Below are positions 1 to 9,140 of a stretch of DNA of 64,000 nt, piece after piece; the first letter of the stretch is position 1, and every line of letters starts with the position of its first letter. This DNA is from Catenuloplanes atrovinosus. GTDB taxonomy: Bacteria > Actinomycetota > Actinomycetes > Mycobacteriales > Micromonosporaceae. The stretch covers positions 372,001 to 436,000 of the forward strand of contig NZ_JAVDYB010000001.1 in the NCBI RefSeq assembly GCF_031458235.1, read 5' to 3'. The notes beneath the pieces were generated by a model. It saw nothing but the letters and a program-made list of their open reading frames with translations, had not been told where the DNA came from and did not search any database. Both the position numbers and the translations under genes were made by a program.

Positions 1-2
1 TG

Positions 3-404
3 CTCCGGCCCCCGCTGAGCCGGCTCGTCCGCTACCTGGTGATCATCCCGGTGGTCACGGTGATCTACCGTCCGCTGCGCCGGCTCGCGCTGGCGCTGCG
101 CCCGGTCGCGGTGGCGGTGCTGAGCGCGCTGTGGCACGTCCTCCACCGCTGGTTCCTGCGCCCGGCCGGCCGCGCGATCGCCTGGGTGTGGCGGGTGCTG
201 GCGGACGCGCTGGCGTGGGCGTGGCGGCACTCCGCGGTCCCGCTGGGCCGCGGCATCGCCTGGCTGTGGCGGCACACCGTGGTGCCGGTGGCGCGGGCCG
301 TGGCCGCCGTCTGGGCGCACACGGTCACGCCGGTGTGGCGCCGGCTGCGCGACGAGATCTGGCGTCCGGCCCGGGAATTCCTCCGTGAGCTGGGCGGCCG
401 CTGA
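3..404 (+). CDS. C-terminal part of a Trp/Arg-rich helical protein (partial)
   Basis: The reading frame is open through the left window edge, so this is the end of a longer gene; the first possible internal start is a GTG at 39. The visible part is built of loosely repeated helical blocks with the pattern W-R-H/V-x-x-V-P-x-x-R (for example AWRHSAVP, LWRHTVVP, VWAHTVTP), spaced about 18 residues apart and strongly basic and aromatic. This suggests an amphipathic or membrane-associated helical tail. I do not recognise the family. It ends just before the convergent ligase gene, with only 3 bases between the stops. Confidence 0.6.
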   Translation, partial: LRPPLSRLVRYLVIIPVVTVIYRPLRRLALALRPVAVAVLSALWHVLHRWFLRPAGRAIAWVWRVLADALAWAWRHSAVPLGRGIAWLWRHTVVPVARAVAAVWAHTVTPVWRRLRDEIWRPAREFLRELGGR

Positions 405-407
405 GCG

Positions 408-1475
408 TCAGCGCGTGCCCAGCACGTCCGCCAGGTGGAAGCGCACCGGCCGTTCGAGCTGCTCGTAGGTGCAGGTCAGCGGGTCCCGGTCCGGGCGCCA
501 GCGCTCGAACTGCGCGGTGTGCCGGAAGCGGACGCCCTCCATGTAGTCGTACCGAACCTCGACCACGCGCTCCGGCCGCAGCGGCGTGAACGACAGGTCC
601 TTGCCCGCGTTCCACCGGCTCTGCTCGTTGCGGCGCGGCGTGCGCTCGCCCTGCTCGTGCGCGGCCCAGTTCCACGGGTGCCCGTCGAAGCCGGTGACCA
701 GCGGCTGCAACTCGTGGAACAGCTCCTGGCGGCGGGCCATCGGGAAGGAGCCGATCACGCCGACCGAGACCAGCGTGCCACGCTCGTCGTAGAGGCCGAG
801 CAGCAGCGAGCCGATCCGGTCGTCGCCGGACTTGTGCAGGCGGTAGCCGGCCACCACGCAGTCGGCCGTGCGCTTGTGCTTGATCTTCGTCATCACGCGC
901 TTGTCCGGCTGGTACGTCAGCTCCGGCCCCTTGGCGATCAGCCCGTCCAGCCCCGCGCCCTCGAACTCGGCGAACCAGCGCCGCGCGGTCTCCAGGTCGT
1001 CCGTGATCGGCGTGAGGTGGACCGGCGCCTCCGCCTCGGCCAGCGCCGCCTCCAGCCGGCGCCGCCGCTCCGCGAACGGCAGCTCGGTCAGGTCCTCGTC
1101 GCCGAGCGCCAGCAGGTCGAACGCCACGAAGCTGGCCGGCGTCTCGGTGGAGAGCAGCTTCACCCGGCTGGCCGCGGGGTGGATGCGCTGCTGCAGCGCC
1201 TCGAAGTCGAGCGTGTTCCGGGCGGTGTCCGCGACGATTATCTCGCCGTCGATCACGGCGCGGTCCGGGAAGTTCGCCAGGACCGCGTCCACCACCTCCG
1301 GGAAGTAGCGCGTCATCGGCTTCTCGTTGCGGCTGCCGATCTCGACCTCGGCGCCGTCCCGGAAGATGATCGACCGGAACCCGTCCCACTTCGGCTCGTA
1401 GAGCTGCCCGGTGGGGATCTCGCTTATCGGCTTGGCGAGCATCGGCGCGACCGGCGGCATCAGCGGAAGATCCAT
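408..1475 (-). CDS. ligC: ATP-dependent DNA ligase, LigC/LigD-ligase type
   Basis: This is a 355-residue ATP-dependent DNA ligase that would seal nicks through a lysyl-AMP intermediate. Motif I (EPKWDGFR, adenylated Lys29) is present, followed by the IGSRNEKPMTRYFPE block, VIDGEI (motif III-like), FVAFDLL, GLIAKGP (motif IV) and MTKIKHKRTAD (motif V). A C-terminal OB-fold part follows. The size and lack of polymerase or phosphoesterase domains match the free-standing LigC ligases of actinobacteria, which act in backup repair or end joining rather than replication. The EEP phosphoesterase gene ends 30 bases upstream on the same strand, so the two may be co-transcribed. No Ku gene is visible in the window. 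The gene symbol is by family resemblance. Confidence 0.88.
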   Translation of the reverse strand: MDLPLMPPVAPMLAKPISEIPTGQLYEPKWDGFRSIIFRDGAEVEIGSRNEKPMTRYFPEVVDAVLANFPDRAVIDGEIIVADTARNTLDFEALQQRIHPAASRVKLLSTETPASFVAFDLLALGDEDLTELPFAERRRRLEAALAEAEAPVHLTPITDDLETARRWFAEFEGAGLDGLIAKGPELTYQPDKRVMTKIKHKRTADCVVAGYRLHKSGDDRIGSLLLGLYDERGTLVSVGVIGSFPMARRQELFHELQPLVTGFDGHPWNWAAHEQGERTPRRNEQSRWNAGKDLSFTPLRPERVVEVRYDYMEGVRFRHTAQFERWRPDRDPLTCTYEQLERPVRFHLADVLGTR

Positions 1476-1505
1476 GGGCTATGCATACACCCTGATCACG
1501 TTCGG

Positions 1506-2615
1506 TTAAAGGGACACGTCCGCGAAGATCGCGGCGTGATCGGAGCCGGCGTGCACGGCCGCGGTCATCGTGTCGTAGATGGGCCACAACCTCCCGTTCC
1601 GCCCGCCCCAGACACCGCGCCGGAGGATGCCGCCGCCGGTGCACGCGTCCCACAGCGGCGGCGAGAGCAGCACGTAGTCCAGCTTGTTGCGCGCGGTGCA
1701 GGAGCCGTAGGTGCCGGGCCGGCCGTCGTCGTCGAAGCCGGGGTGCGTGGAGACGTCGCGCAGGTCCGTACCGGAGAGCAGCGGTTCCAGCGGCTCGCTG
1801 TCCGGCGTGTCGTTCAGGTCGCCGACCACCGCCACGTGGTCGATCCCGCGCGCGACCAGGTCGGCGTAGATGGCGGCGACTCGGGCCGCCTGCCGCCGGC
1901 GGATCGCGTCGGAGGCCACCTTCCCGCCGTACCCCTTGGACTTGAAGTGGTTGACCAGCAGCGCGACCGTGGTGCCGGACGGCGTGGCGACGTGGTACTC
2001 GGCGCAGTCCCGGCTGAAGACGCGGCCGACCTCGTCCACGTCGTCGACGTGACTGCGCTGCGCGATCAGCGGGTAGTCCGCGGTGGAGAGCATGCCCACG
2101 TCGATGCCGCGCTCGTCGTTGCCGTCGACCACCATGACGTGCGGGTAGATCGGGCGGCGGCCGTCCACCAGGCCGGCGTCCGCGAACCGCTTGAGCGCCA
2201 GCCGGGACTCCGCCTCCACCACGCCGACCAGGTCGGCGCGCAGGTCCCGCAGGACGCGGGCGGTGTTGGCCAGCGCCACCTCGTCGCAGCGCTCGGTGGT
2301 CAGCTCGACCCAGCCGATCCAGTCGGCGCGCCCGCCGGCCACCACGTGCACGGAGCCGTCGCGGGAGCGGCGCAGCAGCCGGCCCCGGTTCTGGCGCAGC
2401 CGCGCGTAGCGGGCCGCGTCGCCGTTGCGCAGGCCGAGCCGCTGGAGTTCGCGGAGGATGCCGCGCTGGATCTCCTCGGTGTAGACCGGCTCCTCCAGCA
2501 GCGCGGTCACCGCCTCGAACGCCTCCAGCACGGGACGCCCGGCGGCCCAGTTGCGCGGATCCAGCGCGCGGGCACGATTGAACAGATTCTCGACGTTGTA
2601 GGCGGCGATTCGCAT
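1506..2615 (-). CDS. Endonuclease/exonuclease/phosphatase (EEP) family hydrolase
   Basis: The 369-residue product carries the metal-dependent EEP fold signatures: YNVENLF at the N-terminus, VVEAES (metal Glu), NHFKSK, GDLNDTPDS (Asp-Asn pair), KLDYVL and the terminal SDHAA (catalytic His). Substrates in this superfamily range from DNA to phosphoinositides; the sequence does not say which. The start was placed at the ATG at 2615, preceded by an AGGGGGC ribosome site; a longer open frame to 2756 lacks a plausible start. It lies 30 bases upstream of the DNA ligase gene, which favours a nucleic-acid role, but this is inference. No signal peptide is seen, so it is likely cytoplasmic. Confidence 0.82.
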   Translation of the reverse strand: MRIAAYNVENLFNRARALDPRNWAAGRPVLEAFEAVTALLEEPVYTEEIQRGILRELQRLGLRNGDAARYARLRQNRGRLLRRSRDGSVHVVAGGRADWIGWVELTTERCDEVALANTARVLRDLRADLVGVVEAESRLALKRFADAGLVDGRRPIYPHVMVVDGNDERGIDVGMLSTADYPLIAQRSHVDDVDEVGRVFSRDCAEYHVATPSGTTVALLVNHFKSKGYGGKVASDAIRRRQAARVAAIYADLVARGIDHVAVVGDLNDTPDSEPLEPLLSGTDLRDVSTHPGFDDDGRPGTYGSCTARNKLDYVLLSPPLWDACTGGGILRRGVWGGRNGRLWPIYDTMTAAVHAGSDHAAIFADVSL

Positions 2616-2799
2616 CGGGCCCCCTGTCCGAACGATCAAGGTCCTGAGCGGCAGATTGTCGGCAATGGACATCCATAGGCGGGTGGGGCGACCAACAACG
2701 GTTGAAGACGAGAGAAATACTTGACTTTGGGTGCCTGCACGATTGCAGATCGTCATCTAACCGCGCAATAGTGATCATCATGTGAGCGGGGAGGGAGAG

Positions 2800-3798
2800 A
2801 TGACGCCGTCGGCTGCCACTACCAGACTCGCCGCGGGCGAGCCTCCGATCAACTTCGCGTCCCATCAGTTCCGGGCCGGGAACATGGCCGGTGCGCGGGA
2901 CGACTTCGAGCAGATGCTGGCGGCGCTGATCGCGTCCGTCCACCCCGGAGCGCGCGCGATCGCGGCCAACCCGGGCGACTGGGGCATCGACATCCTGCTG
3001 GGCGAGCTGTCCGGGCTCGTGGTGATCTGGCAGTCCAAGTACTTCTGGCCGGTGACCGGGCGCGCGGCCCAGGCGCAGATCCGCGAGTCGTTCGACTCCG
3101 CGCTGCGCGCCGCCGAGCGCAACGGCTACCGGCTGGACCGGTGGGTGCTCTGCGTGCCGTCCAGCATGGACCCGGAGACCGCCCGCTGGTGGGACCGGTG
3201 GCGGGCGCGCCGGCAGCGGGACAGCGGCGTGGTCATCGACGTCTGGCACGAGACGACGCTGCGCGAGATGCTCATGCGCCCGGACGCGGCCCACGTGCGC
3301 CGGCACTACTACGACCCGTACCAGCCGGTGACCGCCGGGGACGCGCCGCGGCGCCCGCTGACTGACCTGGCCGGGAAGGACGCCGACGTACTGGAGGACG
3401 CGCTGTTCGTCCGGCAGCTGCGCGCGGCCGGTCACGCCGAGGTGGAGGGCGCCAAGCACGAGTTCTTCAACGCGGATCTGCTCGCCCGGGAGATCCTCGA
3501 CAAGGGGGTACGGGCCGAGCTCGACGCGCTCGGCGAGGCGGACGGCGTCGCCCGCGGGATCTGGGAGGCCAGGTTCAACGCGGTCGCCGCCGCCCGTCCC
3601 GCCGACCCGCTCCTGTCCGGCCTGCACGCGGCGGTGATGGGGGAGATCCGCGAGTCGGGCGCGTTCCCGGTCGCGCTGCGCGCCGGCCGGGTGCACCGCT
3701 GCGGCCTGATGCACCGCATCGTGCAGGACCGCCGCGCCGGCTGGGTCCGCGACTGGCGCCGGATCGCCAGCGAGCGCGTCGAGGAGGCGGCCGCGTGA
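2800..3798 (+). CDS. PD-(D/E)xK-like nuclease, candidate effector of an ABC-3C system
   Basis: The 332-residue protein has near its N-terminus a restriction-endonuclease-like core: FEQ (Glu37), GDWGID (Asp60, Asp64) and, after a strand, IWQSK (Gln78-x-Lys80). This is the D-(x)n-QxK arrangement of Mrr-like and related nucleases. The rest is helical with no motif I recognise. It is the first gene of three that overlap by 4 bases each; the other two are a small middle protein and a zinc-hook ABC ATPase. Together they match the layout of ABC-three-component conflict systems, in which the first protein is the toxic effector. The start was set at ATG 2800 (GGGAGGGAGA ahead); GTG 2782 is an alternative. 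An AT-richer leader with TTGACT at 2721-2726 may be the promoter. Domain call is by eye. Confidence 0.68.
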   Translation: MTPSAATTRLAAGEPPINFASHQFRAGNMAGARDDFEQMLAALIASVHPGARAIAANPGDWGIDILLGELSGLVVIWQSKYFWPVTGRAAQAQIRESFDSALRAAERNGYRLDRWVLCVPSSMDPETARWWDRWRARRQRDSGVVIDVWHETTLREMLMRPDAAHVRRHYYDPYQPVTAGDAPRRPLTDLAGKDADVLEDALFVRQLRAAGHAEVEGAKHEFFNADLLAREILDKGVRAELDALGEADGVARGIWEARFNAVAAARPADPLLSGLHAAVMGEIRESGAFPVALRAGRVHRCGLMHRIVQDRRAGWVRDWRRIASERVEEAAA

Positions 3799-4298
3799 AC
3801 CCCGAGGACACCGCCGCGTTCCGCTGTGCCCGGCTGCTGATCCTGCTGCTGATCGTGGAGGACGACGCGCCGCACGGCATCGACGCCGAGCGGCTGGGCG
3901 TCTACGACTTCCTCGCCGCGCACCCGCTGCTGCTCGCCCGCGCGCCGGACGACCCGGACCGCGCGTCGCTGCGGATGGCCGGGTTCGACGACCGCGCGCT
4001 CGCCTACGCCAGCCCCGGCCAGCGGCTGGTCACCGCGCAGCAGCACCTCGGCCGCGACCTGGACGTGCTGCTCGGCACCGGGATGGTGGTGCTGGGCGCG
4101 GCCGGCCGGGTCCGCTACCGGCTCACGACGAAGGGGCGGGATGCCGCGACGGCCCTGAACGCCGCATATGCCCGTTCATACGCCGACGCCGCCCGGATCG
4201 TCGTGCGGAGACTGCGACGGCTCAGCGGCCGTAGACTGAGGCAGACGCTCCGCGAATGCATTTCTCAACCGCACCTTCCCGCGAAGGATCTGATATGA
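3795..4298 (+). CDS. ABC-3C system middle component-like small protein
   Basis: This 167-residue protein looks like a compact winged-helix type unit: an N-terminal helix rich in Leu/Ile, then a block with LGVYDFLAAHPLLL, SLRMAGFD, a GQRLVTAQQHLGRDLDVLL helix and a short wing (VRYRLTTKGRDAA). That organisation resembles the middle components described for ABC-three-component systems, which bridge effector and ATPase. The GTG start overlaps the stop of the nuclease gene (GTGA) and its own stop overlaps the start of the ATPase gene (ATGA), so translation of all three is probably coupled. No catalytic motif is seen. The assignment rests mainly on size, fold impression and context. Confidence 0.62.
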   Translation: MNPEDTAAFRCARLLILLLIVEDDAPHGIDAERLGVYDFLAAHPLLLARAPDDPDRASLRMAGFDDRALAYASPGQRLVTAQQHLGRDLDVLLGTGMVVLGAAGRVRYRLTTKGRDAATALNAAYARSYADAARIVVRRLRRLSGRRLRQTLRECISQPHLPAKDLI

Positions 4299-6211
4299 GA
4301 AACGGGTTCCGGGCTCACGGCATCCGCATCCGGCGCCTCCGGCTCCACGCCGACGGGCGGCCGTACGACGTGGACTTCCGCCTCGGGGACGTGCCCCGCC
4401 CGCTGTCGGTCATCGCGGGCGCGTTCGGCACCGGCAAGACCACGATCCTCGAGTTCGTGGACTACTGCCTCGGCGCCGCCGACCACCCCCGGCACCCGGA
4501 GATCATGCCCCGCGTGCGGGCGGCCACGCTGGAGGTCGAGCTGTCCGGCACGCCGCACCTCATCCAGCGCCCGGTCGGCGAGCCGTCCGCGCACGCGTAC
4601 GTCAGCCAGGGCCGGCTCGACGACACCGGCACCGCCACGCCGGAGCGCCGCCCCCTGCGCCCGGCCGGCGATCCGAACAGCCTCTCCAGCCTGCTGCTCT
4701 CCCACTGCAAACTCGAGGGGGTACGCCTCCGCGACGGCCACGCCGGCACCGAGACCGACACCGACCCGCTCAGCTTCCGCGACCTGATGTGGCTCTGTTT
4801 CCTGCCGCACGACCGCCTCGACAGCCGCGACCTCCTCTTCGAGGACGTGCCGATGAAGCAGCTCAAGCTGCGCCAGGTGGTCGACGTGGTCTTCGACGTG
4901 CACGACGACCGCGCGATCGAGCTGGGCCGCCGCATCCGCACGCTGGAACCGCGCCTGGCCGCCGCCGAGGAGCGCGGGCGCACCGAGACCGCGATCGTGG
5001 CGGAGCTGGCCCCCGGCGAGGTCGCCGACCTGGAGGAGACCGCGCGCGCCGCCAAGGCCGAGCTGGCCGAGGCCGCCCAGGCGGTCGCCGCGCTGGACGG
5101 CCGGGCCCGCGCGGACACCACGTTCGCGGAGGACCTGCGCGAGCGGCACCGCGCCGCCGCCGACGCCGCCCGGCGCGCGTCCGGGCTGCTGCGCGACCGG
5201 GAGACCCAGGCGGCCCGGATGACGTCGCTGCGCGCCACGTACGCGGACGACGTCGCCAAGCTCGTCATGCTGACCGAGGCCGGTGCGCTGTTCCCGCCGC
5301 TGCGCCTGGACGTGTGCCCGTCCTGCCTCACCCCCGCGGTGCCCGGCGAGCGCCGCTGCGCCACCTGCCAGGCCGACCTGGGCCCGGACGGCGCCGGCCC
5401 GCCGGACGTCAGCGGCGAGCTGCGCGCCGCCCGGTCCCGGCTCGCCGAGCTCACCCGCTACCTGGACGACCTGGAGGCGGAGATACCCCGGCTGCGCGCC
5501 GCCGCCGAACGCGCGCAGGAGGTCGAGTCCCGCGCCGCCGCCGACCTGGACGCGGCCACCGCCCACGCGGTCACGCCGTACCTGGCGCAGCGGGACACGC
5601 TCGCCCGCCGCCGCGAGGAGGCCGCCGCCACGCTGCAACGCGCCGAGGACGGCCTGCGCCTGCGGCACGGCCTGCGCGAGCGCGCCATCGGCGTGGAGAG
5701 CCTCCGCGCCCAGCTGGCCGGCCTGCGCGAGGAGGCCGCCGCCCCCGACCGGCTCGCCGCCGCCGCGGAACGCGCCGCCGTGATCGCCGGGATCAGCGCC
5801 CGCTACCGCGACATCCTGCGCGAGTGGCGCTACCCCCGGCCCGACGACGCGCGCGTCGCCGATGACCTCACGCCGTGGGCGCGCGGCAAGCCGTACCCCG
5901 CCGCCTCCTCCGGCGGCCGCACCCTGATCGCGCTGGCCTGGCAACTGGCCCTGTTCGAGACCGCCTGGGAGTCACGTTCGTCGCACCCCGGCTTCCTGCT
6001 GCTGGACAGCCCGCAGAAGAACCTCGGGCCGAAAGAGGTCGACCGCCTCTACCGCCACCTCGAACGGTGGCTGGCCGGCGCGGGCTCCGGCGCCCAGGTC
6101 ATCGTCACCGACACCGCCCCACCACCGGCCGCCGACCCCGACGTGGTCGTCCGCTTCTCCCGCCGTGTCGACCGCCCGCCGTACGCCCTCATCGACGACG
6201 AAACGGACTGA
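4295..6211 (+). CDS. Rad50/SMC-like ABC ATPase with zinc hook (ABC-3C ATPase)
   Basis: The 638-residue protein has an N-terminal Walker A (GAFGTGKT, residues 42-49), long Ala/Glu/Arg-rich coiled coils, a central zinc hook with two CxxC pairs (Cys341/344 and Cys355/358), a returning coil, and a C-terminal ATPase lobe with an SSGG signature and a Walker B strand (FLLLDSP, near residue 568). It is shorter than SbcC and lacks a neighbouring Mre11-type nuclease; its partners are the PD-(D/E)xK-like protein and the middle protein upstream. This fits the ATPase sensor of ABC-3C anti-invader systems. The start at 4295 overlaps the preceding stop (ATGA) with GAAGGA ahead; an earlier ATG at 4256 is less likely. 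Role in defence is inferred. Confidence 0.78.
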   Translation: MRNGFRAHGIRIRRLRLHADGRPYDVDFRLGDVPRPLSVIAGAFGTGKTTILEFVDYCLGAADHPRHPEIMPRVRAATLEVELSGTPHLIQRPVGEPSAHAYVSQGRLDDTGTATPERRPLRPAGDPNSLSSLLLSHCKLEGVRLRDGHAGTETDTDPLSFRDLMWLCFLPHDRLDSRDLLFEDVPMKQLKLRQVVDVVFDVHDDRAIELGRRIRTLEPRLAAAEERGRTETAIVAELAPGEVADLEETARAAKAELAEAAQAVAALDGRARADTTFAEDLRERHRAAADAARRASGLLRDRETQAARMTSLRATYADDVAKLVMLTEAGALFPPLRLDVCPSCLTPAVPGERRCATCQADLGPDGAGPPDVSGELRAARSRLAELTRYLDDLEAEIPRLRAAAERAQEVESRAAADLDAATAHAVTPYLAQRDTLARRREEAAATLQRAEDGLRLRHGLRERAIGVESLRAQLAGLREEAAAPDRLAAAAERAAVIAGISARYRDILREWRYPRPDDARVADDLTPWARGKPYPAASSGGRTLIALAWQLALFETAWESRSSHPGFLLLDSPQKNLGPKEVDRLYRHLERWLAGAGSGAQVIVTDTAPPPAADPDVVVRFSRRVDRPPYALIDDETD

Positions 6212-6234
6212 CGTCTCGTACTGTCGCGACCGGA

Positions 6235-6273
6235 GGCCGCCGCGACCCTCCGGCGGGGAGGGTCGCGGCGGCC
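6235..6273. terminator. Bidirectional stem-loop between convergent genes
   Basis: A perfect 17-bp stem (6235-6251 with 6257-6273) and 5-base loop lies between the stop of the ABC ATPase gene and the stop of the convergent protease gene. There is no clear T-run, as is common for actinomycete terminators. Confidence 0.7.
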
Positions 6274-6278
6274 GCCGT

Positions 6279-8489
6279 TCACAGGGTGAGTCTCCAGCCG
6301 TCGATGTAGCCGTCGTTCCCGGTCGTCCAGTCGGTGTCCTGCACCCGCAGGGTCCACCGCCCGTTCGGCCGGTGGCCGGAGAGGTCGACGACGTACGTCG
6401 TCTGGATGTCGACGGCGAAGTTGCGCCGCGGGTCGAAGAGGGGGAATTCCACGCCGTCCGGTGCGACGAGGGTGGTCTCGAGGTGGTGCGCGTACTGGTT
6501 GAAGATGTGCAGCTCGGCGTAGGCGTGGCCGCCCGCGTCCGCCGCACAGCCGGTCACCGTCAGGTGGCTCTCCACGGTGGCCGCGGCGCCGATCCGCACG
6601 TCGGTGTCCGTCATGCCGCCGCAGGCGGGGGCCGGCAGCGGATCGGCACCGAGGTCGAGGCCCCAGGAGTCCAGGAATCCCGTGCCGACCGATCCGCTGT
6701 CCACGATGCGCAGCTTCCAGGTGCCGTTCGCGACCTCGGCGGAGAGGTCACGGGTCATCGTGTAGCGGAAGTCGGACAGGCCGAACCCGCTGCGCGACAC
6801 GAGCAGGCCGACGGTGCCGTCCGGGGAGACGAGGTAGAACTCCAGGTCGGAGATGTCGGTGTGGTCGATGTCGACCGCGATGGTGCTGGTCGGCGACGCG
6901 TTCCCGGAGCAGCCGGTGACGGTGATGGGCAGGTCGATGGTGCGGCCCATGACCAGTGACACGTCCATGCTCGTGGCGCCGGCGCAGCCGGGCGCCGGGT
7001 CGACGGTGAGCTGGAACACCGCGGGCCGGGTGGCGCCGCTGCCCGCGCCGACCAGGGCGAGCTGATAGCTGCCGGCAGGGGTCGCGGTCGTGGTCGACAC
7101 GGTGAGCGTGGCGCTACCGCCGGCGTCGACGGTGCTCGTGCTGAAGGTCGCCGTCGCACCGGCGGGAAGCCCGGAGACCGACAACGTGACCGGCTGTGGT
7201 GCGCCGCGCGTGACGGTCGTGCTCACCGTGGTCGACACCGTCCCGCCGGCCGTCGTGCTCAGGCTCGCCGGGGTGGCGGACACGGTGAAGTCGTCCGCGG
7301 GTGCCGCGCCGTCCACGTACAGCAGTCGGTTGGGTGATCCGGCGCCGGGATCGGTGACCACGTCCGGGGTCGCCTCGGCGAGGAGTTCGGTGGTGACCTG
7401 GGCGGGGGTGTAGGTCGGGTGGTCGGCCAGGATGAGGGCCGCGGCGCCGGTGACGTGCGGGGCGGCCATGGAGGTGCCGTTGGCGGTACGGGTGGCGGTG
7501 TCGCCGCCGATGAAGGCGGAGGTGATGCCGGCGCCGGGGGCGAAGACGTCGACGCAGGAGCCGATGTTGGAGAACGCGGCCCGGCTGTCGTCCGCGGCCG
7601 TCGCGGCGACGGCGATCGCCGCCGGCACGGCTGCGGGGAACGTGGCGCAGGCGTCCGCACCCCGGTCGTTGCCGGCGGCCACGCCGTAGGTGATGCCGTC
7701 GGCGATGGAGTCCGTGAGCGCTTGCATCATGGGTTCGTACACGGTGCCGCCGAGGCTGAGGTTGGCGACGGCGAGTTCGTGCGGGTCGTGGTCGGCGGTG
7801 ACCCAGTCGATGCCGCCGATGACGGTGGCGGCCGTGCCCCAGCCGTCGCAGTCGAGCACGCGGACGGCGACCAACCGCACGTCGGGCGCGACCCCGAAGG
7901 TGGCGCCGCCGACGGTGCCGGCCACGTGGGTGCCGTGCCCGAGGCAGTCGGTGGCGTCGTCGTCATGGTCGATCGTGTCCGTCCCGGACACCACCCGGCC
8001 GGCGAACTCCGCATGGGTGAGGTTGATGCCGCTGTCGATGATGTACGCCCGGACCGCCGGCGCCGTCCGCGGAGCGGTGTACGAGCCGTCCAGCGGGAGT
8101 GCGCGCTGGTCGACGCGGTCCAGACCCCAGGAGGCGACGTCGGTGGCGCGCACCCGGTGGTTCTGGGTGACCGACGCGACCGCCGGGTCGGCGGCCAGCC
8201 GGCGGGCGGCAGTCTCCGTCAGTTCCGCCTCGAAGCCGCGCAGCGCGTGCCGGAAGGTCCGGTTGACCCGGCCGTCGTGCCGCTCGGCGAGCGTGCCGGC
8301 GAGGTGCTCCACGCTGTCGGCGCCGTCCTCGAGCGTGACGATGTAGGAGTCGGGGATCGCGGTCGGGCCGCCCGCGGCCGCTATCCGACCCTCGGCGGCG
8401 GGGGTCGGTGGTGCCGCCGAGGCGTGCCCGGCGACGGCCAGCGCCGCCACCGACATCAGGGCCGTCACGGTCAGGCGCAACTTGTCCAC
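6279..8489 (-). CDS. Secreted subtilisin-like serine protease (S8) with two P-domains
   Basis: The 736-residue preproprotein begins with a signal peptide (basic start, hydrophobic core, AGHASA cleavage region), followed by an I9-type propeptide (about residues 45-115). The S8 catalytic domain shows Asp152 (YIIDSGI), His185 (GHGTHVAG), oxyanion Asn274 (AAGND) and Ser340 (NGTSMAAPH). After it come a Thr/Ser/Val-rich Ig-like region (about 400-490) and two P-domain-like beta-sandwich repeats, each starting with a Cys-containing strand and ending in W-L/R-L. The layout matches secreted proteases of actinomycetes that feed on protein. The ATG start at 8489 is preceded by GGGAGGAC. It is convergent with the ABC ATPase gene. 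Confidence 0.93.
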   Translation of the reverse strand: MDKLRLTVTALMSVAALAVAGHASAAPPTPAAEGRIAAAGGPTAIPDSYIVTLEDGADSVEHLAGTLAERHDGRVNRTFRHALRGFEAELTETAARRLAADPAVASVTQNHRVRATDVASWGLDRVDQRALPLDGSYTAPRTAPAVRAYIIDSGINLTHAEFAGRVVSGTDTIDHDDDATDCLGHGTHVAGTVGGATFGVAPDVRLVAVRVLDCDGWGTAATVIGGIDWVTADHDPHELAVANLSLGGTVYEPMMQALTDSIADGITYGVAAGNDRGADACATFPAAVPAAIAVAATAADDSRAAFSNIGSCVDVFAPGAGITSAFIGGDTATRTANGTSMAAPHVTGAAALILADHPTYTPAQVTTELLAEATPDVVTDPGAGSPNRLLYVDGAAPADDFTVSATPASLSTTAGGTVSTTVSTTVTRGAPQPVTLSVSGLPAGATATFSTSTVDAGGSATLTVSTTTATPAGSYQLALVGAGSGATRPAVFQLTVDPAPGCAGATSMDVSLVMGRTIDLPITVTGCSGNASPTSTIAVDIDHTDISDLEFYLVSPDGTVGLLVSRSGFGLSDFRYTMTRDLSAEVANGTWKLRIVDSGSVGTGFLDSWGLDLGADPLPAPACGGMTDTDVRIGAAATVESHLTVTGCAADAGGHAYAELHIFNQYAHHLETTLVAPDGVEFPLFDPRRNFAVDIQTTYVVDLSGHRPNGRWTLRVQDTDWTTGNDGYIDGWRLTL

Positions 8490-8651
8490 GGTGTCCTCCC
8501 AAAGCAGGCTGAGCGGACACTATCCGTGTGATTTCAGACCAATCTCAGCCTCGGCGCGGAACGGTCGCGCGCTCGACAGGGCTCCACGACCGGACGCTCC
8601 GCGCCCGCTGTCACGCCGCCCGGCCTGTGCTGATCGCGGCGAGATCCCGGG

Positions 8652-9140
8652 TCAGTGGTGGAGGGTGCGCCAGCGGACCCGGCCGGTGAAGGACAGCGGC
8701 GCGAGGACGCCGAAGAGCAGGGCGAGACCGCACAGCAGCCAGGTGACCAGCGGGTTCGGGGTGGAGTAAGCGTTCGTGACGCTGTGGCCCGGGTCGATCG
8801 GGTCGTAGATGACCTTCGCGGTGTCGCCGGCCACCGGGGCCGGGTTCCAGTCCAGCGCGCCCACTTCGGCGGTGATCTCCTGCCCCTGCGCCGTGGTGAA
8901 GCGGAGCAGCACGCTGCGATCGTCGCCCGCGCGCAGGACGTCCGCCTGTGCCTGAATCCCGCGTTCCCGCAGCGCGGACGCGTGCCGGTGGGTGAGGAGA
9001 CCGCCGGTCAGGCAGAGCAGCGCCGCCAGCATGCACAGCGCACCGGTGACCGGGGGACTGTTCGCCCAGGCGAGGAAGCCGTCATGCGGCGTGAACGGGT
9101 TCCGGTGCAGGCCGCGTGGACGTCGCCGGTTCGCTGACAC
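8652..9140 (-). CDS. DUF3592-type membrane protein
   Basis: The 162-residue protein has two membrane helices (about residues 30-49 and 132-150) flanking an extracytoplasmic domain of about 75 residues. The domain has the DUF3592 look: alternating polar strands, LRERG...AQADVL, RFTTAQGQEI and the conserved VIYDPIDPGHS motif. Its function is unknown. It stands alone, with 160 bases to the protease gene and about 330 bases to the benE-like gene. Confidence 0.75.
   Translation of the reverse strand: MSANRRRPRGLHRNPFTPHDGFLAWANSPPVTGALCMLAALLCLTGGLLTHRHASALRERGIQAQADVLRAGDDRSVLLRFTTAQGQEITAEVGALDWNPAPVAGDTAKVIYDPIDPGHSVTNAYSTPNPLVTWLLCGLALLFGVLAPLSFTGRVRWRTLHH

Noticed and set aside
325-3714. Very long minus-strand frame across several genes
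   Set aside because: It is a GC-driven shadow; ligase, phosphoesterase and nuclease genes in other frames have clear motifs and ribosome sites.
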